Notes: generated by a model not told the origin, from the letters alone. Counted from the stretch's first letter, positions 52,774 through 60,336 are shown. The stretch: 64,000 bases of DNA from an uncultured Lachnospiraceae bacterium (GCA_951801955.1 CATOOV010000001.1:1-64000); one strand, 5' to 3'. Numbers and translations: made by a program.

Positions 52774-54495
52774 ATGGAGCAATATATATCAGAGATTATT
52801 GCAGAAGAATACAAAGAATGGAAACCAGGGCAGATGATTTTTTTGTCAGCCCATACAGGAGCGGGAAAAACGTTTTTTATTTTAAATGAATTATTGGAAT
52901 TTGCAGCTATAAGTGGTAAGAGGATTCTTTATCTCGTCAATAGAAGTATATTGAAGGAACAGATTGAAGAAAAAATTAATACAGAGATAAAATGCAGATT
53001 GAGAAGTGACAGGAATATAACGAGTGAAAATCTGGCAAATGTAATTAATGTAAAATTATATCAAACACTTGAAAACGAGTGTAAAACAAATTCCGATTTT
53101 GGGTCAATAAGGCAAGAAAAATATGATTTTATTATTGCGGATGAATGCCACTATTTTTTGGAAGATTCTACATTTAATACATGTACGCAATTATCTTATG
53201 ACTGGATCATGAGTTGGAAGGAAAATACAACTTTAATTTTTATTTCTGCAACTATTGATAGGATGAAAGATTATATTTTACAAGACAATAATATACATGA
53301 AGCAACAGAGGAAGAAAAAAACAGAAGTGGCGCATATGCTATGCGTGGGGATTTGGATATAAGAGATGTTGTTAAAAGTTATCAGACGGAAGCGGACTAT
53401 TCTTATGTAAAAGTCTCTCTATTGAAAAAAGTGGATGAGATATCAGAGCTTGTGGAAAAGGATAAGGCAAAATGGCTTATATTTGTGGACAGCATTGAAA
53501 ATGGAAAGAAGATAGAAAAAGCATTGCGGGAAAAAGAGATAGATTCAGCTTTTATTACGGCAGAATCTAAGAAAGATAGAGAATTATCGGGAACATTACA
53601 GATAATCAGTATAAGAGAGAAATATGACAAAAAAGTTTTGATTGCAACTAGTGTGATGGATAATGGTATATCAATTAAAGATTTAGACTTGAGAAAGTTA
53701 ATTATTATGGCTATGACACGAGAGCAGTTCATACAAATGCTGGGACGGAAAAGAGTGACATCAGATATGGAAAAACTGGAGGTCTATATTCTGTTGAGGG
53801 AGAAAGAATGTTTCCGTAAATGTCTTGTAGAATGCGAAAAACGGCAAAGGTTTATCAGTGAAGCAGAGAAATATAATTTTCAAATGGATATCAGCGTGGT
53901 ATTAGAGCAAATTTTGGAATCAAATGTATTTTTACAATGTGTAAAAAACATTTGCTATGTAGATCAAAGAAAGGTGGTTTTTAGTAAACTTGCAATTGCG
54001 CAATATGATTACCTATATAGATATTATAAAGGCATGGTTGAAAGATTTGAAAAAGAAGGAGGAACAGCTTTTCTTAGAGAGCAGTTGGAGTGGTTGGGAC
54101 GTAAGGAAGCAGAACAGGAAATTAAAGAATTGACAAAAACTTTGTTTGATCAAATAAGCAAGATTATTGAGGAATATAAAAATCGAGAGTTGAATGCAGA
54201 AGAAAATAAAGAGATGCGCGAAAGAATCAAAAGCTATATTTCTCAGGTGATTGGATGTTGTGCAGATCATGAAGGTTATCCTGACGAAGAAATAAAAAGT
54301 ATAATGAAAGAATTGGGTAAGCCAAGTAATGAAAGAACTCTTTCAAATAAGAACTTTAATAAAATTATGGAAATATTAAATTTGAATTATCAGATGACAA
54401 AACCAAACAGAAGTTCATTTTTGATTTCAGATAAAAATATAAAGGAGGAAATCGACAAGGATATAAAAATTGATAAAAAATCATTAGAAGAATAG
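52774..54495 (+). CDS. SF2 DEAD/DEAH-like helicase
   Basis: 573 residues from ATG 52774, after AGAGGAGGAAAAATT. Motif I SAHTGAGKTFF, motif II DECH (IIADECHYF), motif III FISATI, and motif VI QMLGRKRV are present, so it is an ATP-dependent helicase or translocase of superfamily 2. The C-terminal ~200 residues are helical and Lys/Glu-rich with no domain I recognise. A+T content is higher than in housekeeping neighbours, suggesting transfer. Could be a defence or mobile-element helicase; no nuclease partner is adjacent. Confidence 0.75.
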   Translation: MEQYISEIIAEEYKEWKPGQMIFLSAHTGAGKTFFILNELLEFAAISGKRILYLVNRSILKEQIEEKINTEIKCRLRSDRNITSENLANVINVKLYQTLENECKTNSDFGSIRQEKYDFIIADECHYFLEDSTFNTCTQLSYDWIMSWKENTTLIFISATIDRMKDYILQDNNIHEATEEEKNRSGAYAMRGDLDIRDVVKSYQTEADYSYVKVSLLKKVDEISELVEKDKAKWLIFVDSIENGKKIEKALREKEIDSAFITAESKKDRELSGTLQIISIREKYDKKVLIATSVMDNGISIKDLDLRKLIIMAMTREQFIQMLGRKRVTSDMEKLEVYILLREKECFRKCLVECEKRQRFISEAEKYNFQMDISVVLEQILESNVFLQCVKNICYVDQRKVVFSKLAIAQYDYLYRYYKGMVERFEKEGGTAFLREQLEWLGRKEAEQEIKELTKTLFDQISKIIEEYKNRELNAEENKEMRERIKSYISQVIGCCADHEGYPDEEIKSIMKELGKPSNERTLSNKNFNKIMEILNLNYQMTKPNRSSFLISDKNIKEEIDKDIKIDKKSLEE

Positions 54496-54631
54496 TTTTT
54501 AGCACGATCGAAGGATAGAAAAATATAGCAGAATATAAATTTTTATCCTATGCCTAACAACCCAGAAAGAATAAAATGCCAGCAGTTTCATAAAATAATA
54601 TGAAACCTTGCTGACAGGAAAGCGGGTTGTT

Positions 54632-54823
54632 ATGGCTAGGAGAAATCAGAATATCAAGATTGTTGTACATACACCACAGAATTTTTCTATGACATTTCGT
54701 GCAGAAGATGTCCAAGATTTTTGGATGGAAAAAATATCTGGAAAGATAAAAGAGAGCGGTATTAAAAATCAAGAATTGCAGCGCCTATTAAAAAATATAG
54801 GCGCAAAAGAATATACCATATGA
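54632..54823 (+). CDS. Small hypothetical protein running into a repeat
   Basis: 63 residues from ATG 54632 (MARRNQNIKIVVHTPQNF); the upstream track ATG has no better site. The basic start resembles small proteins seen on clostridial mobile elements, but this is memory of a pattern, not a search. The last ~14 codons (QRLLKNIGAKEYTI) are encoded by the first unit of a tandem repeat, so the natural end may have been altered. It follows the helicase gene by 136 bases. Confidence 0.4.
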   Translation: MARRNQNIKIVVHTPQNFSMTFRAEDVQDFWMEKISGKIKESGIKNQELQRLLKNIGAKEYTI

Positions 54824-54934
54824 TGCGCTGAATGGTATGATAGAAGCAAGAATTGTAGCGCCTATTAAAAAATACAGACGCAAAAGAATATATCCTATGA
54901 TGCGCTGAATGGTATGATAGAAGAATGATTGTGA
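54781..54934. repeat. 77-bp tandem duplication of a two-hairpin unit
   Basis: Unit 1 (54781-54857) holds GCGCCTAT/ATAGGCGC, a perfect 8-bp stem, and ATACCAT..ATGGTAT. Unit 2 (54858-54934) keeps the order but its first stem is decayed (ACAGACGC). Each ends with the family-E motif TGAATGGTATGATAGAAG. Confidence 0.65.
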
Positions 54935-55031
54935 TAAAATGGATATTTGATTAATAAGCGGATATGTTAAAGATTTTTTAAAATTGTATATCGGATAGAG
55001 ATACTCCCGCCTTTAGGTGGTGAGTTACTTG

Positions 55032-55196
55032 CTAGTATAATCCACACTAATTATCGATACCTTTCGCGCAGGATAAATTTTCAGTCTGCAAGACGGAGGA
55101 ATGAGGCGTAGCGGTGGCTACATCGATTGACGACAACGCAGCAGATGGAAATTTAAACCAGTGAAAAGTACGGTTAATTAGTGTGGGTTGTACTAG
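55032..55196. mobile_element. 165-bp MITE-like element with ~22-bp TIRs
   Basis: CTAGTATAATCCACACTAATTA (55032-55053) and its imperfect reverse complement TAATTAGTGTGGGTTGTACTAG (55175-55196), 19 of 22 matching. A second inner pairing AAATTTTCAGTCTGC / GCAGATGGAAATTT exists. The 72-codon minus-strand ORF across it has no ribosome site. No transposase. Confidence 0.5.
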
Positions 55197-55278
55197 TATC
55201 ATTGGCAAGAATCCATCTCCCATCTGATATAAGCCTCCGGCGGATGCTTGATGTACGGTGGACATATATCTGGCAGAA

Positions 55279-55345
55279 AATGTGACGATGCAGCCATTTT
55301 GAAGAAATTGCAGGATAAGGCAGGGCTGTCCCCAAAGTAGGCAGC
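55279..55345 (+). pseudogene. Relic of the Rpn C-terminal tail
   Basis: GACGATGCAGCCATTTTGAAGAAATTGCAGGATAAGGCAGGGCTGTC closely parallels the GACGCAACCATCTTGAAAA..TTGCAGGATAAGGTGGGTCT segment of the three Rpn tails at 57.5, 58.7 and 59.1 kb, but no frame is kept around it. It is a fourth, decayed copy. Confidence 0.55.
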
Positions 55346-55382
55346 ATTTTATCTTATCAGAGAAGACTCCTTCGAGGGGTAA

Positions 55383-55445
55383 AAATTTGTGTATTTCAGC
55401 AAAGCTGGCTCATATCCCACAGCAAGAACGCCATCAGTGTTTTTG
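55383..55445 (-). repeat. Dispersed repeat A, copy 3 (inverted, diverged)
   Basis: Minus strand: CTGATGGCGTTCTTGCTGTGGG...CTTTGCTGAAATACACAAAT. Shares the GGCGTTCTTGCTG core and order with the copies at 4766 and 5734. The remaining ORF at 55469-55675 is unsupported. Confidence 0.45.
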
Positions 55446-55787
55446 GACTGGCGAAATATGGAAAATACTTGCATAGTCGCTTAAATTATATCTTATACAC
55501 AATACAGGGGATTCTGGAAATTCCAGAATCCCTATTAATCGCAAATCAAATACCCCACAGCAAGCTGACAGGGTATGTCTTAGCTTACTACTTAGCAAGT
55601 AAGGATATGTTAATTAGCTATATAAAAAGAAACATTGATTTTATCGTAGGGATAGGTATAAATTACATCCCCTAAGTCATGCCAATTCCGAGAAGTTTTG
55701 TGGTTTCTTCTTTTGTGGTCTGTCTTAATCCATCCTCTAAAGTGGATGGGTTAAGACCACATTATTTCAAACATTTTATTACATCTT

Positions 55788-56258
55788 TCACTTATACAGC
55801 AAAGTTATTGTCATATCAGGATATTGCTCAGATAACAGATTTTGTATTTGTTTTAGGTAATTATCCATAATTTTTTCTGAGAGAATTGGAGTGTTTGGAT
55901 GATAACTGAAAGCATTTACACCAAAATGCAGATGCGGTTCTGCCCCTTCCAAATCTAATGCAAACAAAACTTGATAGTCTGAGGAAAACAGTTTAGCAGC
56001 TTGTACGCCAATTCCCAGCAGATAGGTATGATCCCATGATTTTTGGAAAGTAATGATAAAGTGCCATATTTTTCTAAAACCCGAATGATTAGAAAGGCTT
56101 TCACTTATTTCAAATTGGTCAATGATAGATAATTCTGGAGTGCATCGAAATCCATAACCGCCCAAGTAAGCTTTTTGGGCAATATATCCCAATACACAAT
56201 TATAGGCTTCACTATTATTATAATTTCCTTCCATAACAATAATTTGGATATCAGACAT
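55788..56258 (-). CDS. Minimal relaxase-like (HUH) protein
   Basis: 156 residues. The segment ALDLEGAEPHLHFGVN matches relaxase motif III (HxD...PHxHxxxN), with the HUH pair HLH kept and the first His replaced by Ala. A candidate nucleophile Tyr lies near the N-terminus in NCVLGYIAQKAYLGGYG, the usual relaxase motif I position, and the KIWHFIITFQKSWD stretch resembles the conserved middle strand. It is roughly the nuclease core only; typical MobA/MobP proteins exceed 300 residues. Its start overlaps the RHH gene by eight bases. Role in nicking an origin of transfer is inferred. Confidence 0.7.
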   Translation of the reverse strand: MSDIQIIVMEGNYNNSEAYNCVLGYIAQKAYLGGYGFRCTPELSIIDQFEISESLSNHSGFRKIWHFIITFQKSWDHTYLLGIGVQAAKLFSSDYQVLFALDLEGAEPHLHFGVNAFSYHPNTPILSEKIMDNYLKQIQNLLSEQYPDMTITLLYK

Positions 56259-56511
56259 ATTTTCTCATTTCCTTTCCGATTATTTGTTTTGCTTTGTTGC
56301 TTAAACTAGGATTAAGCAACAGAGAATTGAAAAGACCATTTTCAATTAGAGAGTTTTTTATCTGAAGTTCATGTGAATTTTGTCGGGAATCTTTTTTTAC
56401 AAGACTGAAAATATATTCAGATCTATTCATACCATTCTCTTTTGCCTGTTGATCTAACAATATTATTTCTTCTGGTGTCGCTCTGAGGTCTATGCGCTTT
56501 GATTTTTTCAT
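56251..56511 (-). CDS. Ribbon-helix-helix protein (MobC-like)
   Basis: 86 residues beginning KKSKRIDLRATPEEIILLDQ with the RHH pattern: a basic beta strand followed by two helices (NGMNRSEYIFSLVKKD). MobC-type relaxosome accessory proteins have this layout and are encoded next to relaxases, as here. AAAGGAGATAAAGCTAT precedes the ATG on the minus strand. It would bind the inverted repeats upstream (56752-56850) if those form an oriT or operator. Confidence 0.75.
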   Translation of the reverse strand: MKKSKRIDLRATPEEIILLDQQAKENGMNRSEYIFSLVKKDSRQNSHELQIKNSLIENGLFNSLLLNPSLSNKAKQIIGKEMRKYV

Positions 56512-56751
56512 ATAGCTTTATCTCCTTTTTTCATTTCTTATTTTCATGTAAAAAGGAATATATTTTATTAAATTTTAACAAGCAATGGTAACATTAGAAT
56601 AAAGAATAGAAAGATAAAATAAAGAAAGAGAATACTATGTAATATATAATATAGTAGGTATAAGATGTAAGTAAAGGAAACAAATATAAGGTAATAGAAA
56701 GTATGGTGTGTATGTTTATTCCATAACTGGATGGGAGACGGCATAGCAACA

Positions 56752-56850
56752 GGTAATCAGCCTCTTGTGTGTATACTTAGATTCCTCAAATATGTGGAAT
56801 CTAAATTTTTTTCTTTTTAAAATGTACACACAAAAGATTTTTTGATTACC
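56752..56850. other. Nested inverted repeat with terminator-like core; oriT or small-RNA candidate
   Basis: Outer arms GGTAATCA (56752-56759) and TGATTACC (56843-56850), then CTTGTGTGTA and TACACACAAAAG, enclose TTAGATTCC/GGAATCTAA (56777-56804) followed by ATTTTTTTCTTTTT. The inner part is a good terminator, the outer arms a long imperfect palindrome, upstream of the mobC-like gene. Confidence 0.45.
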
Positions 56851-56876
56851 ATCGGCAATTATAACAATGTTTCCTA

Positions 56877-56950
56877 TTTCTGTTAAAAAATATTATTTTA
56901 CATTGCTGATAACTAGCTTTTGTTAAAGAATATATTTTACATTATCTGAT
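56877..56950 (+). repeat. Two ~41-bp direct repeats, A+T-rich
   Basis: TTTCTGTTAAAAAATATTATTTTACATTGCTGAT (56877-56910) and TTTTGTTAAAGAATATATTTTACATTATCTGAT (56918-56950) share ~80% of bases and the TTTTACATT core. The rest of 56951-57105 shows no gene. Confidence 0.5.
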
Positions 56951-57105
56951 GGCTGACAAAAGTTTATTTGTAGCAGAATGATGGGCATGAATAATTAAGG
57001 GATATGTCAAAAATAATTTTTTTAATTGTATATTATTTTAATGTAATAGTTCAGCCATCATCAGTATGATAGACGATTCATGCGAGCATGAATGAGGATA
57101 GCATA

Positions 57106-57212
57106 CTGTTAATGAGCGGAGCGCCCTTTAAGCCTCGGACAGAAGCTGCTTTAGCAAAAGATAGCCTGCTTTACAGGCGGTCTGTGGCTTGTTTAAAGGG
57201 GGCGCCTGAACT
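57106..57212. repeat. Repeat family D, copy 2 (decayed)
   Basis: Palindromic: GCGCCCTTTAAGCC..GGACAG against CGGTCTGTGGCTTG..AAAGGGGGCGCC, with a CTGAACTGTTAC end like the right end of 24952-25125 (CTGAATAGTTAC). The 81-codon ORF 57088-57333 is made of this repeat plus Rpn 5' flank and is not a gene. Confidence 0.45.
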
Positions 57213-57305
57213 GTTACATTTTAATGATGATGTCCATTTTCTATTGCCAGGATTTGATTTTACCAATATAATAAGAATACAAATGGCAATAAAGATAAAG
57301 AAAGG

Positions 57306-57338
57306 GCGCAAGAAGTTCAGTGAACCTCTGTAATGCGC
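57306..57338 (+). repeat. Palindromic insert within Rpn tail copy 1
   Basis: GCGC..AGAAGTTC-AGT-GAACCTCT..GCGC: nested stems in a ~53-base segment absent from the full-length gene. An almost identical insert lies at 58885-58917. Confidence 0.7.
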
Positions 57339-57369
57339 GAACCGAAACGGAGTGAAGAAAGTGAATATC

Positions 57370-57609
57370 ATGGGTGGCACAGTGATTGAGACAGAATCCG
57401 AGAAATTAATAAAAAAAGGAATGCAACAGGGGATGCAGCAGGGAATACAACAAGGAATCTATCAAGGCAAGGCACAGATTATCATTGAGATGGGTCAGGA
57501 AGAGGGAATGGATGACGCAACCATCTTGAAAAAATTGCAGGATAAGGTGGGTCTGTCTGTGGAACAAGCAACGGCTTATCTGGAGAAGTATGGAAAGCAC
57601 CTTGTGTAA
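57370..57609 (+). CDS. Stand-alone Rpn C-terminal tail, copy 1
   Basis: 79 residues from ATG 57370 (MGGTVIETESEKLIKKG), nearly identical to residues 246-320 of the full-length Rpn protein at 57850. It contains a Gln/Gly repeat (MQQGMQQGIQQGIYQG), a helical stretch and DDATILKKLQDKVGLSVEQA. GTG codons at 57352 or 57361 after GGAG could extend it slightly. It lies in a block that joins the 5' flank of the Rpn gene directly to this tail, an internal deletion derivative. By analogy with RpnS it might inhibit the full-length nuclease; it may also be an inert remnant. Confidence 0.6.
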   Translation: MGGTVIETESEKLIKKGMQQGMQQGIQQGIYQGKAQIIIEMGQEEGMDDATILKKLQDKVGLSVEQATAYLEKYGKHLV

Positions 57610-57849
57610 AGATGCTGTTACATATTTCTTTCGTCATCTATATCGTCATTATATCTTTCCTAAGAGATATAGATGAAAAATGGGAAAACAGATTTTGTGT
57701 AGAGTTTTAAAAATAAATTTCCATTGAAGAATATTATTTTAATGATGCCAACATCCATTTTCTATTGCCAGGATTTGATTTTACCAATATAATGAAAGTA
57801 GGACATTTCACTTCACAGATGAAGAAAATATTTTCAGAAGGGAGAAAGT

Positions 57850-58812
57850 ATGCAAAAGAAGACACCAGATTACGACAATGTGTTTAAGACTATGAAAAGC
57901 AAACACAAAAGATTGTTTATCTCTGTCATTAATGATATTTTTGGAAAATGTTATCCAATGGATGCAGAGGTTGAGGCTTTGCCATCAGAAGGGTATTTGA
58001 CTGAAAGTGAAACTGCAGATGGAAGCAGGGAAATCGAAGAGCAGATTTCAGATTTTCTAATGAAAATTGGCAATGAAGTGTACTTGTTAGAATGCCAAAC
58101 TTATGATGATGGCTCTATGGCAATCAGGATTGCTGAATATGCTTTCATAGTTGCCAGGCAGTTTGCAAGATGGGATATTGGTCATGCAGTTATCCCAATG
58201 CCAAGATTTTCTGTAATTTATGTTAAAAAGACAGCTAAAACGCCCAAAAGCACCACAATTACCTTTACATTTCCAGATGGACAAAGTGTGGATTATAGGT
58301 CTGGGAATGTAATTTTAGAGGAGATTACAAAAGAATATATTATGGAAAAGAGGCTGTTCCCTTATATCCCTTTTTATATTGCAAGATATGAGAAAAAGAT
58401 AGCATATGGAGATAGTATAGGAGAGGCTGAAAAGGATTTGGCGTATTTTAGGGATGAGATGCTCCGTCTGCACAGGGAAGGGGAGCTTTTGGATGATGAA
58501 ATTGTAGACTTGATGGGATTTGTGAATACTATTATTACACATATTACAAATGGTAATAAAAATGAAGAAAGGCTGGTGAATATTATGGGTGGCACAGTAA
58601 TTGAGACAGAATCCGAGAAATTAATAAAAAAAGGAATGCAGCAGGGAATACAACAAGGAATCTATCAAGGCAAGGCACAGATCATCATTGAGATAGGTCA
58701 GGAAGAGGGGATGGATGACGCAACCGTCTTGAAAAGATTGCAGGATAAGGTGGGTCTGTCTGTGGAACAAGCAACGGCTTATCTAGAGAAATATGGAAAG
58801 CAGCTTGTGTAA
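57850..58812 (+). CDS. Rpn-family PD-(D/E)XK nuclease / transposase-like protein
   Basis: 320 residues. The start (MQKKTPDYDNVFKTMKSK) and the core D68...LLECQ (81-83) fit the PD-(D/E)XK nuclease of the Rpn / transposase_31 group, followed by the conserved QFARWDIGHAVIPMPRFSVIYV and DLMGFVNTIITHI. The C-terminus has the Gln/Gly repeat and helical tail typical of the family. Rpn proteins are DNA endonucleases linked to recombination and, in E. coli, to phage defence. AGAAGGGAGAAAGT precedes the ATG. An internal ATG at 58585 (MGGTVIETES) could give a 75-residue tail protein. Tail-only copies flank it on both sides. Confidence 0.85.
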   Translation: MQKKTPDYDNVFKTMKSKHKRLFISVINDIFGKCYPMDAEVEALPSEGYLTESETADGSREIEEQISDFLMKIGNEVYLLECQTYDDGSMAIRIAEYAFIVARQFARWDIGHAVIPMPRFSVIYVKKTAKTPKSTTITFTFPDGQSVDYRSGNVILEEITKEYIMEKRLFPYIPFYIARYEKKIAYGDSIGEAEKDLAYFRDEMLRLHREGELLDDEIVDLMGFVNTIITHITNGNKNEERLVNIMGGTVIETESEKLIKKGMQQGIQQGIYQGKAQIIIEIGQEEGMDDATVLKRLQDKVGLSVEQATAYLEKYGKQLV

Positions 58813-58884
58813 AGTTGCTGTTACATATTTCTTTCGTCATTTATAATTACACATATTACAAATGGCAATAAAAATGAAGAAAGG

Positions 58885-58917
58885 GCGCAAGAGGTTCAGT
58901 GAACCTCTGTAATGCGC
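58885..58917 (+). repeat. Palindromic insert within Rpn tail copy 3
   Basis: GCGCA-AGAGGTTC-AGT-GAACCTCT-GTAATGCGC, a perfect inner 8-bp stem inside GCGC arms. It separates a copy of the Rpn hinge coding sequence (ITHITNGNKNEER) from the tail ORF and introduces a stop. Confidence 0.75.
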
Positions 58918-58948
58918 GGACCGAAACGGAGTGTAGAAGGTGAACATT

Positions 58949-59188
58949 ATGGGTGGCACAGTGATTGAAACAGAATCCGAGAAATTAATAAAAAAAGGAA
59001 TGCAACAGGGGATGCAGCAGGGAATACAACAAGGAATCTATCAAGGCAAGGCACAGATCATCATTGAGATGGGTCAGGAAGAGGGAATGGATGACGCAAC
59101 CATCTTGAAAAGATTGCAGGATAAGGTGGGTCTGTCTGTGGAACAAGCAACGGCTTATCTGGAGAAGTATGGAAAGCAGCTTGTGTAA
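58949..59188 (+). CDS. Stand-alone Rpn C-terminal tail, copy 3
   Basis: 79 residues from ATG 58949, eight bases after AGAAGG, so it has its own plausible ribosome site. Sequence differs from copy 1 at only a few positions (DATILKRLQ, YGKQLV) and, like it, has one more MQQG unit than the full-length protein. It lies 137 bases after the full-length gene, separated by a duplicated hinge region and the palindromic insert. Intact frame and near-identity suggest recent duplication or selection. Possible antitoxin-like partner of the Rpn nuclease, by inference. Confidence 0.65.
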   Translation: MGGTVIETESEKLIKKGMQQGMQQGIQQGIYQGKAQIIIEMGQEEGMDDATILKRLQDKVGLSVEQATAYLEKYGKQLV

Positions 59189-59309
59189 AGCGGCTATTAC
59201 AAATACCTTTTCCAAGAGATATAGATGAGAAGTGGAAAAGTAAATTTTGTTTAGGTTTTTGAATATAAGTTTCCATATTAAATTAAAGTGTATATAGGTT
59301 TAAGACAGG

Positions 59310-59347
59310 AAAATCCTCAGAAGAAAAACATCTTCTGGGGATTTTTT
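59310..59347 (+). terminator. Terminator after the Rpn array
   Basis: AAAATCCTCAGAAGA pairs with TCTTCTGGGGATTTT, followed by further T. Between here and 59600 no gene is evident. Confidence 0.8.
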
Positions 59348-59638
59348 AATAACCATCTGGGAAGTCTTTTGAGATGTAATCTGGCAGGTTTAGGAAGATA
59401 AAGTGTTAGTATTATATTAATGGGTAGTTTGGAATTATTATATCAACAAATACCGAAAGAGGGGCGTAGAATAGCCATATTTAGAAAATAGAAGTCATGG
59501 CACAAATTTAAAATAATAGTTTGTTTAGAAGCAGGTGTTTGAAAAACTGATAAGTTGTAGAAATTTCATGTACAATTGTTAAGTTTCGCAATTACATAAT
59601 TTATGAAGAAGAGAAAGGAGAGAAGGGACAGATACTTT

Positions 59639-59947
59639 ATGGAACACGGAAGAAGAAAGAGACATCCCAAAGAAGGTATGTGTCCGAAAAGAAACATGGA
59701 AAAAATGATAAGAGAGATGTACAACAACATGCTTAAGGAAACAGGGGATATGGAGAAAATCAGCAGAGAAACAAAGGAAGAAATCATGGTTTTGTTAAAC
59801 TCTGAAATGGAAGGGCTGGAACCGGAGGAATATGAGAAATACAAAGATTTTGCTTTTTATGTTGGCTGTGCAGCAGAAGAAAATGGATTTGTCAAAGGAT
59901 TTCGGTATGCATTCCGGTTATTCGCAGAGTGTATGCAGCAGGAGTGA
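59639..59947 (+). CDS. Hypothetical small acidic/basic protein
   Basis: 102 residues from ATG 59639 (MEHGRRKRHPKEGM), following GGAGAGAAGGG; the track start at 59603 would place that purine run inside the gene. A basic N-terminus is followed by an acidic helical part (EEIMVLLNSEMEGLEPEEYEKY) and FYVGCAAEENGFVKGFRYAFRL. This resembles the small helical DUF proteins common in clostridia; I cannot name the family. Confidence 0.6.
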   Translation: MEHGRRKRHPKEGMCPKRNMEKMIREMYNNMLKETGDMEKISRETKEEIMVLLNSEMEGLEPEEYEKYKDFAFYVGCAAEENGFVKGFRYAFRLFAECMQQE

Positions 59948-60041
59948 TAAATCATAGGGATTTGGCGTTTTGTTGGAATACATAAAAATAAGTTTGAAGG
60001 GATGTTTTAGGAAGCTATGGTTTCCTGGCATCCCTTTTCGC

Positions 60042-60257
60042 TTATTCCTCATTAGAATTACAGGTCTTTTCAAACAATTCCCCGACGGGGCATCCCAAAA
60101 GGTCACTGAGTTTGTCGAGGTTCTCAAAACGTATGGATTTGGTCTGGTTTAAAACCATGCGGTTGAAATTTTGGTAGCTTAAATCCATCTGTTTGAATAG
60201 CCAGTATTTGGTATGGTTTTGTTCTTCTAAAATTTCCAATATCCGTAAACGTACCAT
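60042..60257 (-). CDS. XRE-family regulator (short)
   Basis: 71 residues from ATG 60257, six bases after AGGAGG. A small Cro/CI-type HTH: KYWLFKQMDLSYQNFNRMVLNQ followed by RFENLDKLSDLLGCPVGELF. Same size class as the broken XRE gene at 1563-1766 but a different sequence. A hairpin AAACCCA/TGGGTTT (60279-60302) lies in its leader. Target unknown. Confidence 0.8.
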   Translation of the reverse strand: MVRLRILEILEEQNHTKYWLFKQMDLSYQNFNRMVLNQTKSIRFENLDKLSDLLGCPVGELFEKTCNSNEE

Positions 60258-60336
60258 GTTATGCCTCCTTAGTACTTGAAACCCAGCATAAAAAATGGGT
60301 TTAGAGTTTTCGGTCATTATACTGGAAAATTTATTC

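Noticed and set aside
55047-55265. 72-codon minus-strand ORF
   Set aside because: It spans most of the TIR-bounded element and has no ribosome site.
55469-55675. 68-codon ORF
   Set aside because: No ribosome binding site, no recognisable motif, lies in a decayed repeat region.
57088-57333. 81-codon ORF
   Set aside because: Built from a palindromic repeat and a fragment of the Rpn 5' flank; ends in the palindromic insert, no ribosome site.
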